DNA of 64,000 bases from Streptomyces liangshanensis (GTDB lineage: Bacteria > Actinomycetota > Actinomycetes > Streptomycetales > Streptomycetaceae): assembly GCF_011694815.1 (NCBI RefSeq), contig NZ_CP050177.1, positions 7,075,501 to 7,139,500 on the forward strand, in the 5' to 3' direction. The position numbers and the translations under genes are program-made. How positions within the stretch are numbered: position 1 is the first letter of the stretch; every line of letters starts with the position of its first letter. Below the pieces are notes generated by a model, which was not told where the DNA came from, ran no database searches, and saw nothing but the letters and a program-made list of their open reading frames with translations. Positions 8,817-17,556 of the stretch are shown in pieces.

Positions 8817-9725
8817 TCAGCGGCCGGTGAGCTCCCGGGGGGCCGGATTGCGCTCCCTGAGCAGGTCGAGGAAGGCTTCCGTCGTCGCGCCGGTACGCCG
8901 GTTCGCGTCGGTGGCGACCACGAGTTGCCAGCGCAGTTCGTGGTCGGCGACCTCCAGGACGTCCAGGCCCGCGTGGTCGTCGACGAGGAAGCGGGCGAGG
9001 AATCCGATCCCGAGCCCCGCGCGGATGAAGTGCACGGCGGTCCCGATGTCCGCGACCTCGAGTGTCACCTCCCGCTCGACGCCCGCGGCGGCGAACGCCC
9101 GGTCGACCAGGACGCGGTTGCCGAACCCCTGCGGGGAGTCGACGAACGGGAACTCGCCCAACTGCGCCAGCGACACCCGGCCGGCTCCGGCCAGCGGATG
9201 GGTGCGGGGCACGTAGAGGAAGAGCGGGGCCGTGGCCAGCAGCCGGGTGTCCAGGCCGGCCGGGGCGGGGCCGGGCAGGGACAGGAAGGCCACGTCGAGG
9301 TGGCCGTCGCGCAACTCCTGGGCCAGGCCCGCCGATCCGGCCGACGCGGCCCGCAGCCGTACGGTGACGGCGGGATGCCGGTCCCGGAGGACGCTGAGCA
9401 GCTCCGGCAGGCCGGTGACGTCGATCGAGGTCAGCGTGCCGACCGTGACCTCGCCCTGGAGGGTGCCCTGGGTCCGGTGCACCGCGTCCCTGGCGGCGTC
9501 CGCCGCGCCGAGCGTCTCCCGGGCCCGGGGCAGGAAGGCCCGTCCGGCGGCGGTCAGGGTGACGGCGTGGGGGCCGCGGACGAACAGGTCGGAGCCGAGG
9601 TCGTGCTCCAGCGCCTTGATCGTCGCCGACACGCCCGACTGGACCACGTGCAGGGCCCGCGCCGCCCGGGTGAAGCTGCCGGTGTCGGCGACCGCGAGGA
9701 AGTATTCGAGGTGGCGTAGCTCCAT
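8817..9725 (-). CDS. LysR-family transcriptional regulator
   Basis: A 302-residue LysR-type regulator. The N-terminal winged helix-turn-helix (MELRHLEYFLAVADTGSF, then ARALHVVQSGVSATIKALE) is followed from about residue 90 by the periplasmic-binding-like effector domain. MELRHLEYF, the standard LysR N-terminus, was chosen over an ATG five codons upstream. GATACT lies 7 bases before this ATG, so the message may be leaderless. It is divergent from the LacI-led operon and upstream of the discoidin-domain gene. LysR proteins often control a divergent neighbour, but the LacI operon has its own repressor, so the target is open. Confidence 0.9.
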   Translation of the reverse strand: MELRHLEYFLAVADTGSFTRAARALHVVQSGVSATIKALEHDLGSDLFVRGPHAVTLTAAGRAFLPRARETLGAADAARDAVHRTQGTLQGEVTVGTLTSIDVTGLPELLSVLRDRHPAVTVRLRAASAGSAGLAQELRDGHLDVAFLSLPGPAPAGLDTRLLATAPLFLYVPRTHPLAGAGRVSLAQLGEFPFVDSPQGFGNRVLVDRAFAAAGVEREVTLEVADIGTAVHFIRAGLGIGFLARFLVDDHAGLDVLEVADHELRWQLVVATDANRRTGATTEAFLDLLRERNPAPRELTGR

Positions 9726-9732
9726 GACACCG

Positions 9733-9738
9733 AGTATC
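9733..9738 (-). promoter_or_regulatory. Candidate -10 box of a leaderless LysR transcript
   Basis: GATACT is preceded by TGTG (extended -10-like) and lies 7 bases before the chosen ATG. Transcription would begin at or next to the start codon. The first base of the hexamer departs from the TAnnnT rule, so this is the weakest of the leaderless candidates. Confidence 0.4.
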
Positions 9739-9976
9739 ACACGTGCTGCTGAGGCCCATCACGAGAAATCGTTGGCCGTGATGGCGGCACGGGGTGACCG
9801 TGAGCGGGGGAGGTTGTCCCGCCGGGGCACGGACGAAGGGGAACGGCAGGGGCCTCGCCCCGCCTTGCCCGCCGGCCCGCGCCGCCGCGTCGGGGCGCGA
9901 TGAACAGGTTTGTCGAATTCCGGACAGCACACCTCTTGACTTCCTGGCCGGATCTGGATGACTGTTGCTCTCATAC

Positions 9977-9990
9977 GCAAACCGGTTTGC
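9977..9990. promoter_or_regulatory. LacI operator O1 upstream of the LacI-led operon
   Basis: GCAAACCGGTTTGC is a perfect 14-base palindrome centred on CG, the hallmark of LacI-family operators. It lies 15 bases before the ATG of the LacI gene. TTGACT at 9936-9941 could be the -35 of the promoter, with a poor -10 near 9959. A second identical palindrome is found 67 bases downstream, centre to centre. Confidence 0.85.
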
Positions 9991-10005
9991 AACGAAGGAG
10001 CGCAG

Positions 10006-11067
10006 ATGGCGGAGACGGGCGACACGCCCAAGGAGGCTCCCGGGCAAACCGGTTTGCCGACCGACCGGCCCAAGGGGCCCGCGACCATCTCCGACGTCGC
10101 CGCCCGGGCCGGGGTCAGCAAGACGACCGTCTCCCACGTCCTGTCCGGCCGGCGGCCCGTCTCCGAGGCCACCCGCCGCAAGGTGACGCGGGCCGTCGAG
10201 GAGATGGGGTTCCAGCAGAACTTCTTCGCCCTCGGCCTGTCCGGCCGCCGCAGCCAGACCGTCGCCCTGGTCGTCCAGGACCTGACCAACCCGTTCTACC
10301 CCGCCCTCGCGCGCGGCCTCCAGCAGGCGGTCGGCGGCCGTGACTACGTCGTCCTCCTCGCGGACGTCGGAGCGGGCACACCGTCGATCGAGACCTTCCT
10401 CAACGAGGCGGTCCAGCGGCGTGTCGACGGAGTGGTCGTCGCCGCCGTCGACGTACCGGACAAGCTGCTGGAGCCCCTGCTCGCCTCAGGGGCCCGGGTG
10501 GTGACCGTCGGCTCGCCCCGGCACGGGACCTCCACCGACGTGGTGTCCTCCGACGACGAGAGGATCGCCGCCGACGCCGTCGCCCACCTGTACGCCCAGG
10601 GCCACCGGAACCTGGGCATCATCTCGGGACCCGTCCGGGTCGCCCCCGGTTCCGCCCGCCTCGACGGCTACCGCCAGGCCCTGCGCGACCACGGCCTGCG
10701 GCCGCTGCGCGCGGCCGAGGCGGTGGGGGACTGGACGAGGGACTCCGGGGCCAAGGCCATGCAACAGCTGATGGACCTGGAGCGCCGCCCCACGGCGGTG
10801 TTCTGCGCCAACGACCTCATGGCGATCGGCGCCCTCGACACGGCCCGCTCGCTCCGCCTGTCGGTCCCCTCCGACGTCGCCGTCGTGGGCGTGGACGACA
10901 TCGACGCGGCCGGTCTCGTCAGTCCCTCCCTGACGACGGTCCGCGTCCCGGCCCAGGAGATCGGCCGGGTGGCGGGGGAGCTGCTGCTCGCCCGCATAGA
11001 CACACCGTCCGCGACGCCCCGCCGCGTCCTGGTCCAGCACCACCTTGTTCACCGTGAATCTGCCTGA
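10006..11067 (+). CDS. LacI-family repressor of the adjacent ribosyl-compound uptake operon
   Basis: A 353-residue LacI/GalR repressor. After an unusual ~27-residue extension comes the helix-turn-helix and hinge (TISDVAARAGVSKTTVSHVL, then GRRPVSEATRRKV). The periplasmic-binding-protein-like sensor domain follows (QDLTNPFYPALARGLQQA; FCANDLMAIGALD; GVDDIDAAG). The start is set by GAAGGAG 6 bases upstream of ATG. A copy of its presumed operator lies inside the N-terminal codons (GQTGLPT). It is the first gene of the operon, and its stop is 14 bases before the next start. The inducer is probably the transported sugar or a derivative. Confidence 0.93.
   Translation: MAETGDTPKEAPGQTGLPTDRPKGPATISDVAARAGVSKTTVSHVLSGRRPVSEATRRKVTRAVEEMGFQQNFFALGLSGRRSQTVALVVQDLTNPFYPALARGLQQAVGGRDYVVLLADVGAGTPSIETFLNEAVQRRVDGVVVAAVDVPDKLLEPLLASGARVVTVGSPRHGTSTDVVSSDDERIAADAVAHLYAQGHRNLGIISGPVRVAPGSARLDGYRQALRDHGLRPLRAAEAVGDWTRDSGAKAMQQLMDLERRPTAVFCANDLMAIGALDTARSLRLSVPSDVAVVGVDDIDAAGLVSPSLTTVRVPAQEIGRVAGELLLARIDTPSATPRRVLVQHHLVHRESA
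10043..10058. promoter_or_regulatory. LacI operator O2 inside the repressor coding sequence
   Basis: GGCAAACCGGTTTGCC is a perfect 16-base palindrome that contains the same 14 bases as the upstream operator. It lies within codons 13-18 of the repressor gene. Two bound repressor dimers could loop the intervening DNA or block elongation, giving tight autoregulation. Confidence 0.8.
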
Positions 11068-11081
11068 GGAGCTCACCGCTC

Positions 11082-12401
11082 GTGCACGACGTACTCGACC
11101 CACGCGACCTCGTCCCCGACGAAGCCGAACAGCTTCTGTCCTCGGGGTACGCGGCCGAGGAGCTGCTGGAAGCGGCCCGTCGCGCCGCCGCGGCCGACGA
11201 CCTCGCGGAACTGGCCTCCATCGCGGCGGCGCTCACCGGACTGCGGCGCCCGGACGGCTGGAACTACGACGAACCCTCCGACGCGGAGGAGATATGGGCG
11301 TCCCTTCCCCCGGCGCCCGCCCGCCGCACCCTCGTCGCGGCGGAACTCCCCGGCCGGCTGGCGGGCGCCTGGCTGGGCCGCTGCGTGGGCAACACCATGG
11401 GCAAGCCCGTCGAGGGACTGACCCGTGACGAGGTCGGTGTGTACCTGCGGGCCGTGGGCCAGTGGCCGCAGACCGGCTTCGTCCCGCTGCTGGACGAGCT
11501 GCCCGCCGGGGTCAGCCACCTCCACGAATCGGCCCCCTTCGCCGCGGCCGGCCTCTTCGACGCCGTCCCCCGGGACGACGACCTGGACTGGACCATCCTC
11601 GGCCTGCACCTCCTGGAGACGTACGGGCGCGGCCTGACGACCGAGGACATCGGCCACGAGTGGCTCGACCGCATCCCCTTCACCCAGACCTTCACCGCCG
11701 AGCGGGCCGCCTACCGCAACCTCGTCCACGGCATGCGGACCCCGGAGACGGCCACGTACAACAACCCGTACCGTGAGTGGATCGGTGCGCTGATCCGTAC
11801 CGACATCTACGGTTACGTCCAGCCCGGCGACCCGCGTGCCGCGGCGGGAATGGCGCTGACCGACGCGCTCCTGTCGCACACCGCCAACGGGATCTACGGC
11901 GCGATGTGGTCGGCGGCCCTGGTGGCCGAGGCCCTCGTCGCCACCGAGCCCGCCGACGCCCTGCGGGCCGCGCTCACCGTCGTCCCGCCGCGCTCCCGGC
12001 TCCACGAGAGCCAGGCCGGAGTGCTGCGCCTGTACGAGCGGGGCGCGGACGCCGGGACGGCGCAGCGGTGGATCGACGAGGAGCTGGGCCACTACAACTG
12101 GGTCCACACCGTCAACAACGCGGCCATCATCGCGGCCGCCCTGCTGTGGGGCGAGGACGACTTCGTCCGCACGGTGGGCCTCGCCGTCGCCGCGGGCCGT
12201 GACACCGACTCGACGGCGGCCACGGTCGGCAGTGTGTTCGGCGCCCTGCACGGTCCTGACGCCGTCCCCGCCCGGCTGGTGGAACCGACCGGCGGAGTGG
12301 TCCGCAGCGCCGTCCAGGGCTTCGACCGCATCACCGTCACCGAACTCGCCGCACGGACCGAAGCCGTCCGTGTCGCCCTCGAACAGGAAGTGCACGCATG
12401 A
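11082..12401 (+). CDS. ADP-ribosylglycohydrolase-family protein
   Basis: A 439-residue protein with an ADP-ribosyl-acceptor hydrolase domain. These enzymes use two Mg2+ ions to cut N- or O-glycosidic bonds to ADP-ribose or related ribosides. Visible motifs are GRCVGNTMGKPVEG (99-112), DDDLDWT (165-171) and the metal-binding GRDTDSTAATVGS (372-384). A helical N-terminal extension of about 85 residues precedes the domain. It starts at GTG after GAGGAG. It sits inside a sugar-uptake operon with a nucleoside hydrolase and a ribokinase-like kinase, so its substrate is more likely a small imported riboside than a modified protein; that is inference. Confidence 0.88.
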   Translation: MHDVLDPRDLVPDEAEQLLSSGYAAEELLEAARRAAAADDLAELASIAAALTGLRRPDGWNYDEPSDAEEIWASLPPAPARRTLVAAELPGRLAGAWLGRCVGNTMGKPVEGLTRDEVGVYLRAVGQWPQTGFVPLLDELPAGVSHLHESAPFAAAGLFDAVPRDDDLDWTILGLHLLETYGRGLTTEDIGHEWLDRIPFTQTFTAERAAYRNLVHGMRTPETATYNNPYREWIGALIRTDIYGYVQPGDPRAAAGMALTDALLSHTANGIYGAMWSAALVAEALVATEPADALRAALTVVPPRSRLHESQAGVLRLYERGADAGTAQRWIDEELGHYNWVHTVNNAAIIAAALLWGEDDFVRTVGLAVAAGRDTDSTAATVGSVFGALHGPDAVPARLVEPTGGVVRSAVQGFDRITVTELAARTEAVRVALEQEVHA

Positions 12402-13402
12402 CCGCCACCCGCAGGATCGTCATCGACACCGACCCCGGTCTGGGCGAACCCGGATCCGACATCGACGACGGCCTCGCCATCGCGCTGGCCCTGCGCTCGC
12501 CCGAAGTGACCGTCGAGGCCCTGACCGTCGTCAACGGCAACGTCGACGTCGACACGGGCGTCGATGTCGCGCGGCGGCTCGGCGAGCGCCTCGGCCACCC
12601 GGACCTGCCGGTCGTGCGCGGCGCCGACCGCCCGCTGCTGCGTGACATGGCCCCCGTACGCGCGCTGTTCGACGACGTCATCGAGGACCACCCCGTCCGG
12701 ACGGCGGCGGAGGACCGGCTCGGACCCACCACGGACGTCACGGCCGCCGAGTACCTCGTCGAGCTGGCGGCCGCGTTCCCCGGCGAGATCTCGGTGCTGG
12801 CCATCGGCCCCATGACCAACCTCGCGCTGGCGCTGCGCCTCGACCCCGGCTTCGCCAAGAACGTGGCGGAGATCGTCATGATGGCCGGCTCCGCCACCGG
12901 GTACGCGCAGAACATCACCGTCGTCGGCGACTTCAACGCCTACGTCGACCCCGAGGCCCTCGCGATCGTCCTCGCCGGCGGCGCGAAGCTGCGCATGGTG
13001 GGCATCGACCAGACCTCGCGGGTACGGCTCACCCGGGACGACGCCGCCGTCCTGTCCCGGGGCGACGCCTTCGGCCGCTGGGCCGGCGAATGCGCCCTGG
13101 CCTGGATCGAGTTCCTCTCCCGGGCCTTCCCGCTGCGCGAGGAGCACCGGGACGCGTGCTTCCTGCACGACCCGCTCGTCGTCGCGGCCTTCCTCGACCC
13201 GTCGCTGTGCACGTGGGCCGACGCCCACGTGGTCACCGACACCACCAGCGAGCTGGCCAGGGGTCTGGTCGTCGCCGACCGCGGCCTCGCCCTCGCCCCG
13301 CCCCCCGGACCCCCCAACGCATCGGTCGCCGTCGACACCGACGTGCCTGGCTTCGGCCGCCTCTTCCTCGATCGCCTCACCGGTACCTCTGCCGGCGATT
13401 GA
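12398..13402 (+). CDS. Nucleoside hydrolase (inosine-uridine type)
   Basis: A 334-residue member of the IU-nucleoside hydrolase family, which cleaves the N-glycosidic bond of ribonucleosides to free ribose and base with a Ca2+ ion. The N-terminal aspartate cluster reads DTDPG, then a seven-residue insertion, then DIDDGLA, instead of the compact DTDPGxDD. The later MAGSATGYAQN stretch and VGDFNAYVDPEA are family features; the C-terminal catalytic segment has HDPLVVAAFLDP. The ATG overlaps the stop of the ADP-ribosylglycohydrolase gene by 4 bases. Together they could strip an imported ribosyl compound to ribose, to be phosphorylated by the kinase downstream. Confidence 0.9.
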   Translation: MTATRRIVIDTDPGLGEPGSDIDDGLAIALALRSPEVTVEALTVVNGNVDVDTGVDVARRLGERLGHPDLPVVRGADRPLLRDMAPVRALFDDVIEDHPVRTAAEDRLGPTTDVTAAEYLVELAAAFPGEISVLAIGPMTNLALALRLDPGFAKNVAEIVMMAGSATGYAQNITVVGDFNAYVDPEALAIVLAGGAKLRMVGIDQTSRVRLTRDDAAVLSRGDAFGRWAGECALAWIEFLSRAFPLREEHRDACFLHDPLVVAAFLDPSLCTWADAHVVTDTTSELARGLVVADRGLALAPPPGPPNASVAVDTDVPGFGRLFLDRLTGTSAGD

Positions 13403-13434
13403 CCGTAACCGCATGACCGTCAGAGAGGACCGTC

Positions 13435-14796
13435 ATGAAGCTCCCCGTTCTTCCCCGCCCCGCCCGGGCGGCGACCAAACTCGCCGGCGGCGCGATCGCC
13501 GTGGCTCTGCTCGTCACCGGCTGCGGCTCCGGATCCGGTTCGTCCGGCGGCTCGCAGCAGCCGGCCGGCCTCACCTCGGCCGACGCGCTGAAGGATCCGA
13601 CCGAGCCGGTCACGATCAACTACGCGGGCGCCGCGTACTCGGCCGATGACATCAAGCCGGTGCTCGAAGCCTTCCACAAGGAACACCCGAACATCACCGT
13701 CAACTACCAGGCGGTTCCGTTCGACCAGTTCAACAGCGTCCTCAGCACCCGCCTGAGCCGCAAGGACACGACGCTCGACCTGTACGACGTCGACATGCCC
13801 CGTACCGACGCGTACCAGGCGCGAGGCTGGCTCACCGACCTGTCGAAGGCGTTCCCGGACCTGGCGGGCAAGGTCGACAAGACCTCGCTGGACGCCGCGA
13901 CCAGCGACGGAAAGCTCGTCGCGATGCCCTTCCAGACGTCGAGCCAGCTGCTCTACTACAACAAGTCACTGCTGAAGAAGGCCGGCATCCCCTTCCCGTC
14001 GGCGAAGCCCGCCGACCGGCCGACCTGGGAGGCCGTCACCGCCGACGCCAAGAAGGCCCAGCAGGCCGGCGCCAAGTACGGGCTGGTGTTCGACCAGGTC
14101 AACCGCTACTACCAGTTGCAGCCCCTGGCCGAGAGCCTGGGCGGCGGCTCGGGCGCCGGCGGCGACAAGAACCTGACGCCCGAGCTGGAGACGGCGGGCT
14201 GGGAGAAGTCGATGGACTGGTACAGCTCGCTGTTCAAGGACAAGATCTCCCCGCGCGGCGTACCGGTCGCCCAGACCCCCGACCTCTTCGCCTCGGGCCA
14301 GGTCGCGTTCTTCCCCGGCGGCCCCTGGTGGGGCCCCAAGTTCGCCGCCGAATCCAAGCTGGACTTCGGTGTGGCCGCGTACCCCTCCTTCAAGGGCGGC
14401 AAGGCGGTCACCCCCACCGGCGGCTGGTCCCTCGGGCTGAACCCCGCGAGCAAGAAGGCGGTCGCGTCCGAGATCTTCATGAAGTTCATGGGACTCGACA
14501 ACGGCGGGTTCGCCCAGTACATGCCGAGCCTGGCGGTGCCGCCCTCCAACACGGCGGGTACGGCGAGCTTCTACGACGAGAAGATCTTCAAGGACCCCCG
14601 CATGGCGGGCGCCGTGGAACTGACCAAGTACGAGCTGGCCCACACCGCCACCCTGCGTGCCAGGACCACCGGCTACGTCGAGTTCGAGGACACGCTGTCC
14701 AAGACCTACGAGGACATCAGCAACGGCGCCTCCGTGAAGAGCGCGCTCTCGTCGGCCACCAGCACGATCAACCAGGCCTGGGCCAAGTACCGCTGA
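13435..14796 (+). CDS. Sugar ABC transporter substrate-binding lipoprotein (CUT1)
   Basis: A 453-residue extracytoplasmic binding protein of the family 1 (MalE-like) class. The signal ends in the lipobox LLVTGC, so Cys30 would be lipidated and anchor it outside the membrane; a Gly/Ser-rich linker follows. The mature part shows the usual features (VNYQAVPFDQFNSVL; GGPWWGPKF; TPTGGWSLGLNP). It begins 32 bases after the nucleoside hydrolase and is followed by two permease genes. No ATPase gene lies in the operon; Streptomyces CUT1 importers commonly share the MsiK ATPase, so a shared ATPase is likely. Confidence 0.92.
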   Translation: MKLPVLPRPARAATKLAGGAIAVALLVTGCGSGSGSSGGSQQPAGLTSADALKDPTEPVTINYAGAAYSADDIKPVLEAFHKEHPNITVNYQAVPFDQFNSVLSTRLSRKDTTLDLYDVDMPRTDAYQARGWLTDLSKAFPDLAGKVDKTSLDAATSDGKLVAMPFQTSSQLLYYNKSLLKKAGIPFPSAKPADRPTWEAVTADAKKAQQAGAKYGLVFDQVNRYYQLQPLAESLGGGSGAGGDKNLTPELETAGWEKSMDWYSSLFKDKISPRGVPVAQTPDLFASGQVAFFPGGPWWGPKFAAESKLDFGVAAYPSFKGGKAVTPTGGWSLGLNPASKKAVASEIFMKFMGLDNGGFAQYMPSLAVPPSNTAGTASFYDEKIFKDPRMAGAVELTKYELAHTATLRARTTGYVEFEDTLSKTYEDISNGASVKSALSSATSTINQAWAKYR

Positions 14797-14861
14797 CCCA
14801 GGCGAGCCGACCGGCCGGGGCGAGCCGATGGAGCCCCGGCCGGCGAGAGGGACAACCCGCA

Positions 14862-15809
14862 ATGACACTCACGACACACCACCCGGCGGGCGACGGGGCG
14901 AAACCGCCCCCGCTCCCCAGGGGAACACTTCAGCGGCGCAGGTTGCTGGGCAACCTGAGCGCGGCGGCGATCTTCCTGACGCCCGCGCTCGCCCTCATCG
15001 TCGTGCTCCGGCTCATCCCGGTCGTCCAGGCCGTGAACGACGCCACGCACACGAGTCTGCCCGGCAGCACACTCCCGCCGCGCTACGTCGGGTTCGACAA
15101 CTTCACCGCCCTGTTCTCGTCCCACGCCTTCTGGTCCTCCGTCCAGCAGACCCTGATCTTCAACGTCCTCGTCAACCCGTTGCAGATCGTGCTGGCCCTG
15201 GCCCTCGCGGTGCTCCTCACCCAGAACCTGCCGGCCACCGGCATCTGGCGCACCCTGATATTCCTGCCCGCCGCCGTCCCGATGACCGGCTCCGCGGTGG
15301 TGTGGGGGATCGCGCTGCGCCCGGACGGCCCCGTCAACGCGGCCCTCGCCTCCGTCGGCATCCACCAGCAGCCCTTCCTCACCGGCCAGGGACAGGTCCT
15401 CGGAAGCATCATCCTCATCGCCAGCTGGATCGGCGTCGGCTACTGGATGATCTTCCTCATCGCGGGACTCAACGACATCCCCACCGTGTACTACGAAGCG
15501 GCCGCGATCGACGGAGCGGGCCCCCTGCGCCGGTTCTGGTCGGTCACACTGCCCCTGCTCCGCAGGCCGCTCCTGTTCGTCCTGGTCGCCGACACCGTGT
15601 CGAACTTCGTGCTGTTCGCGCCGATGCAGATCCTGACCGACGGGGGACCGCAAGGAAAGTCGAACTTCCTGATGTACGACATCTTCCACAACAGCTTCGA
15701 GCTCTCCGACCCGCACACCGCGGCCGCCGAACTCCTCGTGCTGCTCGTCCTGATGATCGTCATCGTCGCGGTCCAGTTCCGGCTGCTGCGCAGCGCGGAG
15801 GAGAGCTGA
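14862..15809 (+). CDS. Sugar ABC transporter permease (MalF-like)
   Basis: A 315-residue inner-membrane permease with six predicted helices. The first helix follows a basic N-terminus (about residues 27-50). The ATPase-contacting EAA loop is present (YYEAAAIDGAGPLRRFW). The start was chosen as the ATG preceded by GAGAGGGACAA; the frame upstream is inside the binding-protein gene and is not this protein. It pairs with the next permease, which starts 2 bases after its stop. Confidence 0.92.
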   Translation: MTLTTHHPAGDGAKPPPLPRGTLQRRRLLGNLSAAAIFLTPALALIVVLRLIPVVQAVNDATHTSLPGSTLPPRYVGFDNFTALFSSHAFWSSVQQTLIFNVLVNPLQIVLALALAVLLTQNLPATGIWRTLIFLPAAVPMTGSAVVWGIALRPDGPVNAALASVGIHQQPFLTGQGQVLGSIILIASWIGVGYWMIFLIAGLNDIPTVYYEAAAIDGAGPLRRFWSVTLPLLRRPLLFVLVADTVSNFVLFAPMQILTDGGPQGKSNFLMYDIFHNSFELSDPHTAAAELLVLLVLMIVIVAVQFRLLRSAEES

Positions 15810-15811
15810 TC

Positions 15812-16705
15812 ATGAACCGCACCCCGCTTCCGCACCCCGGCGCCCCTGCCGCCCACGCCCTGACCGCCCCGAAACGCAGGCGTACCGGCCGCGTCGTGCT
15901 GACCGTCCTCGCCGTCGTCGTGGCCCTGGCCTTCCTCGTACCGGTCCTCTGGCTCATCGCCAGCACGTTCCGCAGCTCCACCGAGACCTTCGCCAACAGC
16001 TCGTCCATGAACTGGCACATGCTGTGGCCCGCGCACTGGACGCTGGAGAACCTCCGCTCGGCCGTCGACAACGGCTTCCTGCGCAACCTCGCCAACAGTG
16101 TGATCGTCGCGGCCGTGACCGTCGTCCTCGGCATCGCGATCTCGGCGATGGCCGCGTTCGCGCTGGCGGTCGTCGACTTCCCCGGGCGCAGGATCGTCTT
16201 CGGCCTGGTCGTGCTGAGCTTCCTCGTCCCCTTCGAGGCCATCGCCATTCCCCTGGCGCACACCTTCAGCGACTGGGGACTGACGAACAACTTCCCCGCC
16301 CTGGTCCTGCCCGGGCTCGGGAACGGACTGGCGATCTTCACACTCCGTCAGTTCTTCCTGGGCATCCCGCCGGAACTGGCCGAGGCGGCCCGCGTGGACG
16401 GGGCCGGCTGGCCCCGCATCTTCCTGCGGATCTACCTTCCGCTGACCCGCCCCGCGCTCATCGGCACCGGCCTCGTCCTGTTCCTCTTCCAATGGCAGGC
16501 GTACCTGTGGCCCATCCTCGTCACCACCAGCGACGACAAGGACGTGGCACCCGTCGCCATCGCCAAGACGTTCGCCGCGTTCAGCAGTGACTACGGCCGC
16601 GTCTTCGCCGAGACGGCCGTGCTGGCCGTCATCCCGGCGGTGATCCTGCTCGGTCTCCAGCGCTACTTCGTCGCGTCCGTCGCCAGCACCGGGAGCAAGA
16701 ATTGA
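15812..16705 (+). CDS. Sugar ABC transporter permease (MalG-like)
   Basis: A 297-residue inner-membrane permease with six predicted helices and the EAA loop LAEAARVDGAGWPRIF near the C-terminus. It forms the translocation pore with the preceding permease. GGAGAG upstream of the ATG lies within the end of the previous gene. Its TGA stop overlaps the TTG start of the kinase (TTGA). Confidence 0.92.
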   Translation: MNRTPLPHPGAPAAHALTAPKRRRTGRVVLTVLAVVVALAFLVPVLWLIASTFRSSTETFANSSSMNWHMLWPAHWTLENLRSAVDNGFLRNLANSVIVAAVTVVLGIAISAMAAFALAVVDFPGRRIVFGLVVLSFLVPFEAIAIPLAHTFSDWGLTNNFPALVLPGLGNGLAIFTLRQFFLGIPPELAEAARVDGAGWPRIFLRIYLPLTRPALIGTGLVLFLFQWQAYLWPILVTTSDDKDVAPVAIAKTFAAFSSDYGRVFAETAVLAVIPAVILLGLQRYFVASVASTGSKN

Positions 16706-17547
16706 ACCGCGTAGCCGTGGTCGGATCCGCCAATCTCGACCTGGTCGCCCGTACGCCCCGCCGCCCCGACCCGGGCGAGACCGTGTTGGGCACCACCTAT
16801 GAGCGCCACCCGGGCGGGAAGGGCCTCAACCAGGCGGCCGCCGCGGCGACCGTCACGGCGACCTCGTTCGTCGGCCGCCGCGGTTCCGACGAGGCCGGCC
16901 GCGTCCTGGAGGCGGAGCTGGTACGGCGCGGAGTCGACGTCTCCCGCTTCCTCCCCCTGGAGGGGGCCAGCGGGCACGCCCTGATCACCGTGACGCCCGA
17001 CGGCGAGAACAGCATCGTCGTGCTCCCCGAGGCCAACAGCCTGGTGCGGCCGCGGGACGTCACCGACGCCCTCGACGCGCTCGCACCGCAGGTCGTCCTC
17101 ACCCAGCAGGAGATCCCGCTCGCGGCCACCCTGGCCACGGCACGGTGGGCGCTCACGCACGGGGCGCGGCTGATGCTCAACGCCAGCCCCAGTGCCCCTC
17201 TGCCCGGCGACGTCCTTGCCGCCGCGGATCCCCTCGTGGTAAATCTCACGGAAGCACACTTCCTGACCTCCGCCGACACACCGTCGGACGCCGCGAAGGT
17301 CCTTTCCCGGCAGTGTGTTTCGGTGGTCATCACCCTCGGTTCCGACGGATCCCTCGTCGTGGAGAACGGTCGGACGACCCACCTTCCCGCACCCCGGCTC
17401 ACCGCGGTCGACACCACGGGAGCGGGCGACATGTTCGCCGGGGTCATGGCGGCCCATCTCGCCCTCGGAACCGGCCTCGTCGAAGCGGCACGACAGGCAA
17501 CCCAGGCAGCAGCCCAGGCCATTCAGACACCAAGGTCCAGCCGATAG
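16702..17547 (+). CDS. PfkB-family sugar kinase, ribokinase-like
   Basis: A 281-residue carbohydrate kinase. The N-terminus (VAVVGSANLDLVARTP), the sugar-binding GGKGLNQA segment and the catalytic DTTGAGDMFAG motif match ribokinases. The product would be a sugar phosphate, most simply ribose 5-phosphate. The start codon is TTG, overlapping the stop of the permease as TTGA, with no good ribosome-binding site of its own, so it depends on coupled translation. It is slightly shorter than typical ribokinases (~300 residues). Fructokinase or a nucleoside kinase is possible, but ribose fits the nucleoside hydrolase in the same operon. Confidence 0.88.
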   Translation: MNRVAVVGSANLDLVARTPRRPDPGETVLGTTYERHPGGKGLNQAAAAATVTATSFVGRRGSDEAGRVLEAELVRRGVDVSRFLPLEGASGHALITVTPDGENSIVVLPEANSLVRPRDVTDALDALAPQVVLTQQEIPLAATLATARWALTHGARLMLNASPSAPLPGDVLAAADPLVVNLTEAHFLTSADTPSDAAKVLSRQCVSVVITLGSDGSLVVENGRTTHLPAPRLTAVDTTGAGDMFAGVMAAHLALGTGLVEAARQATQAAAQAIQTPRSSR

Positions 17548-17556
17548 GAGCATCGC

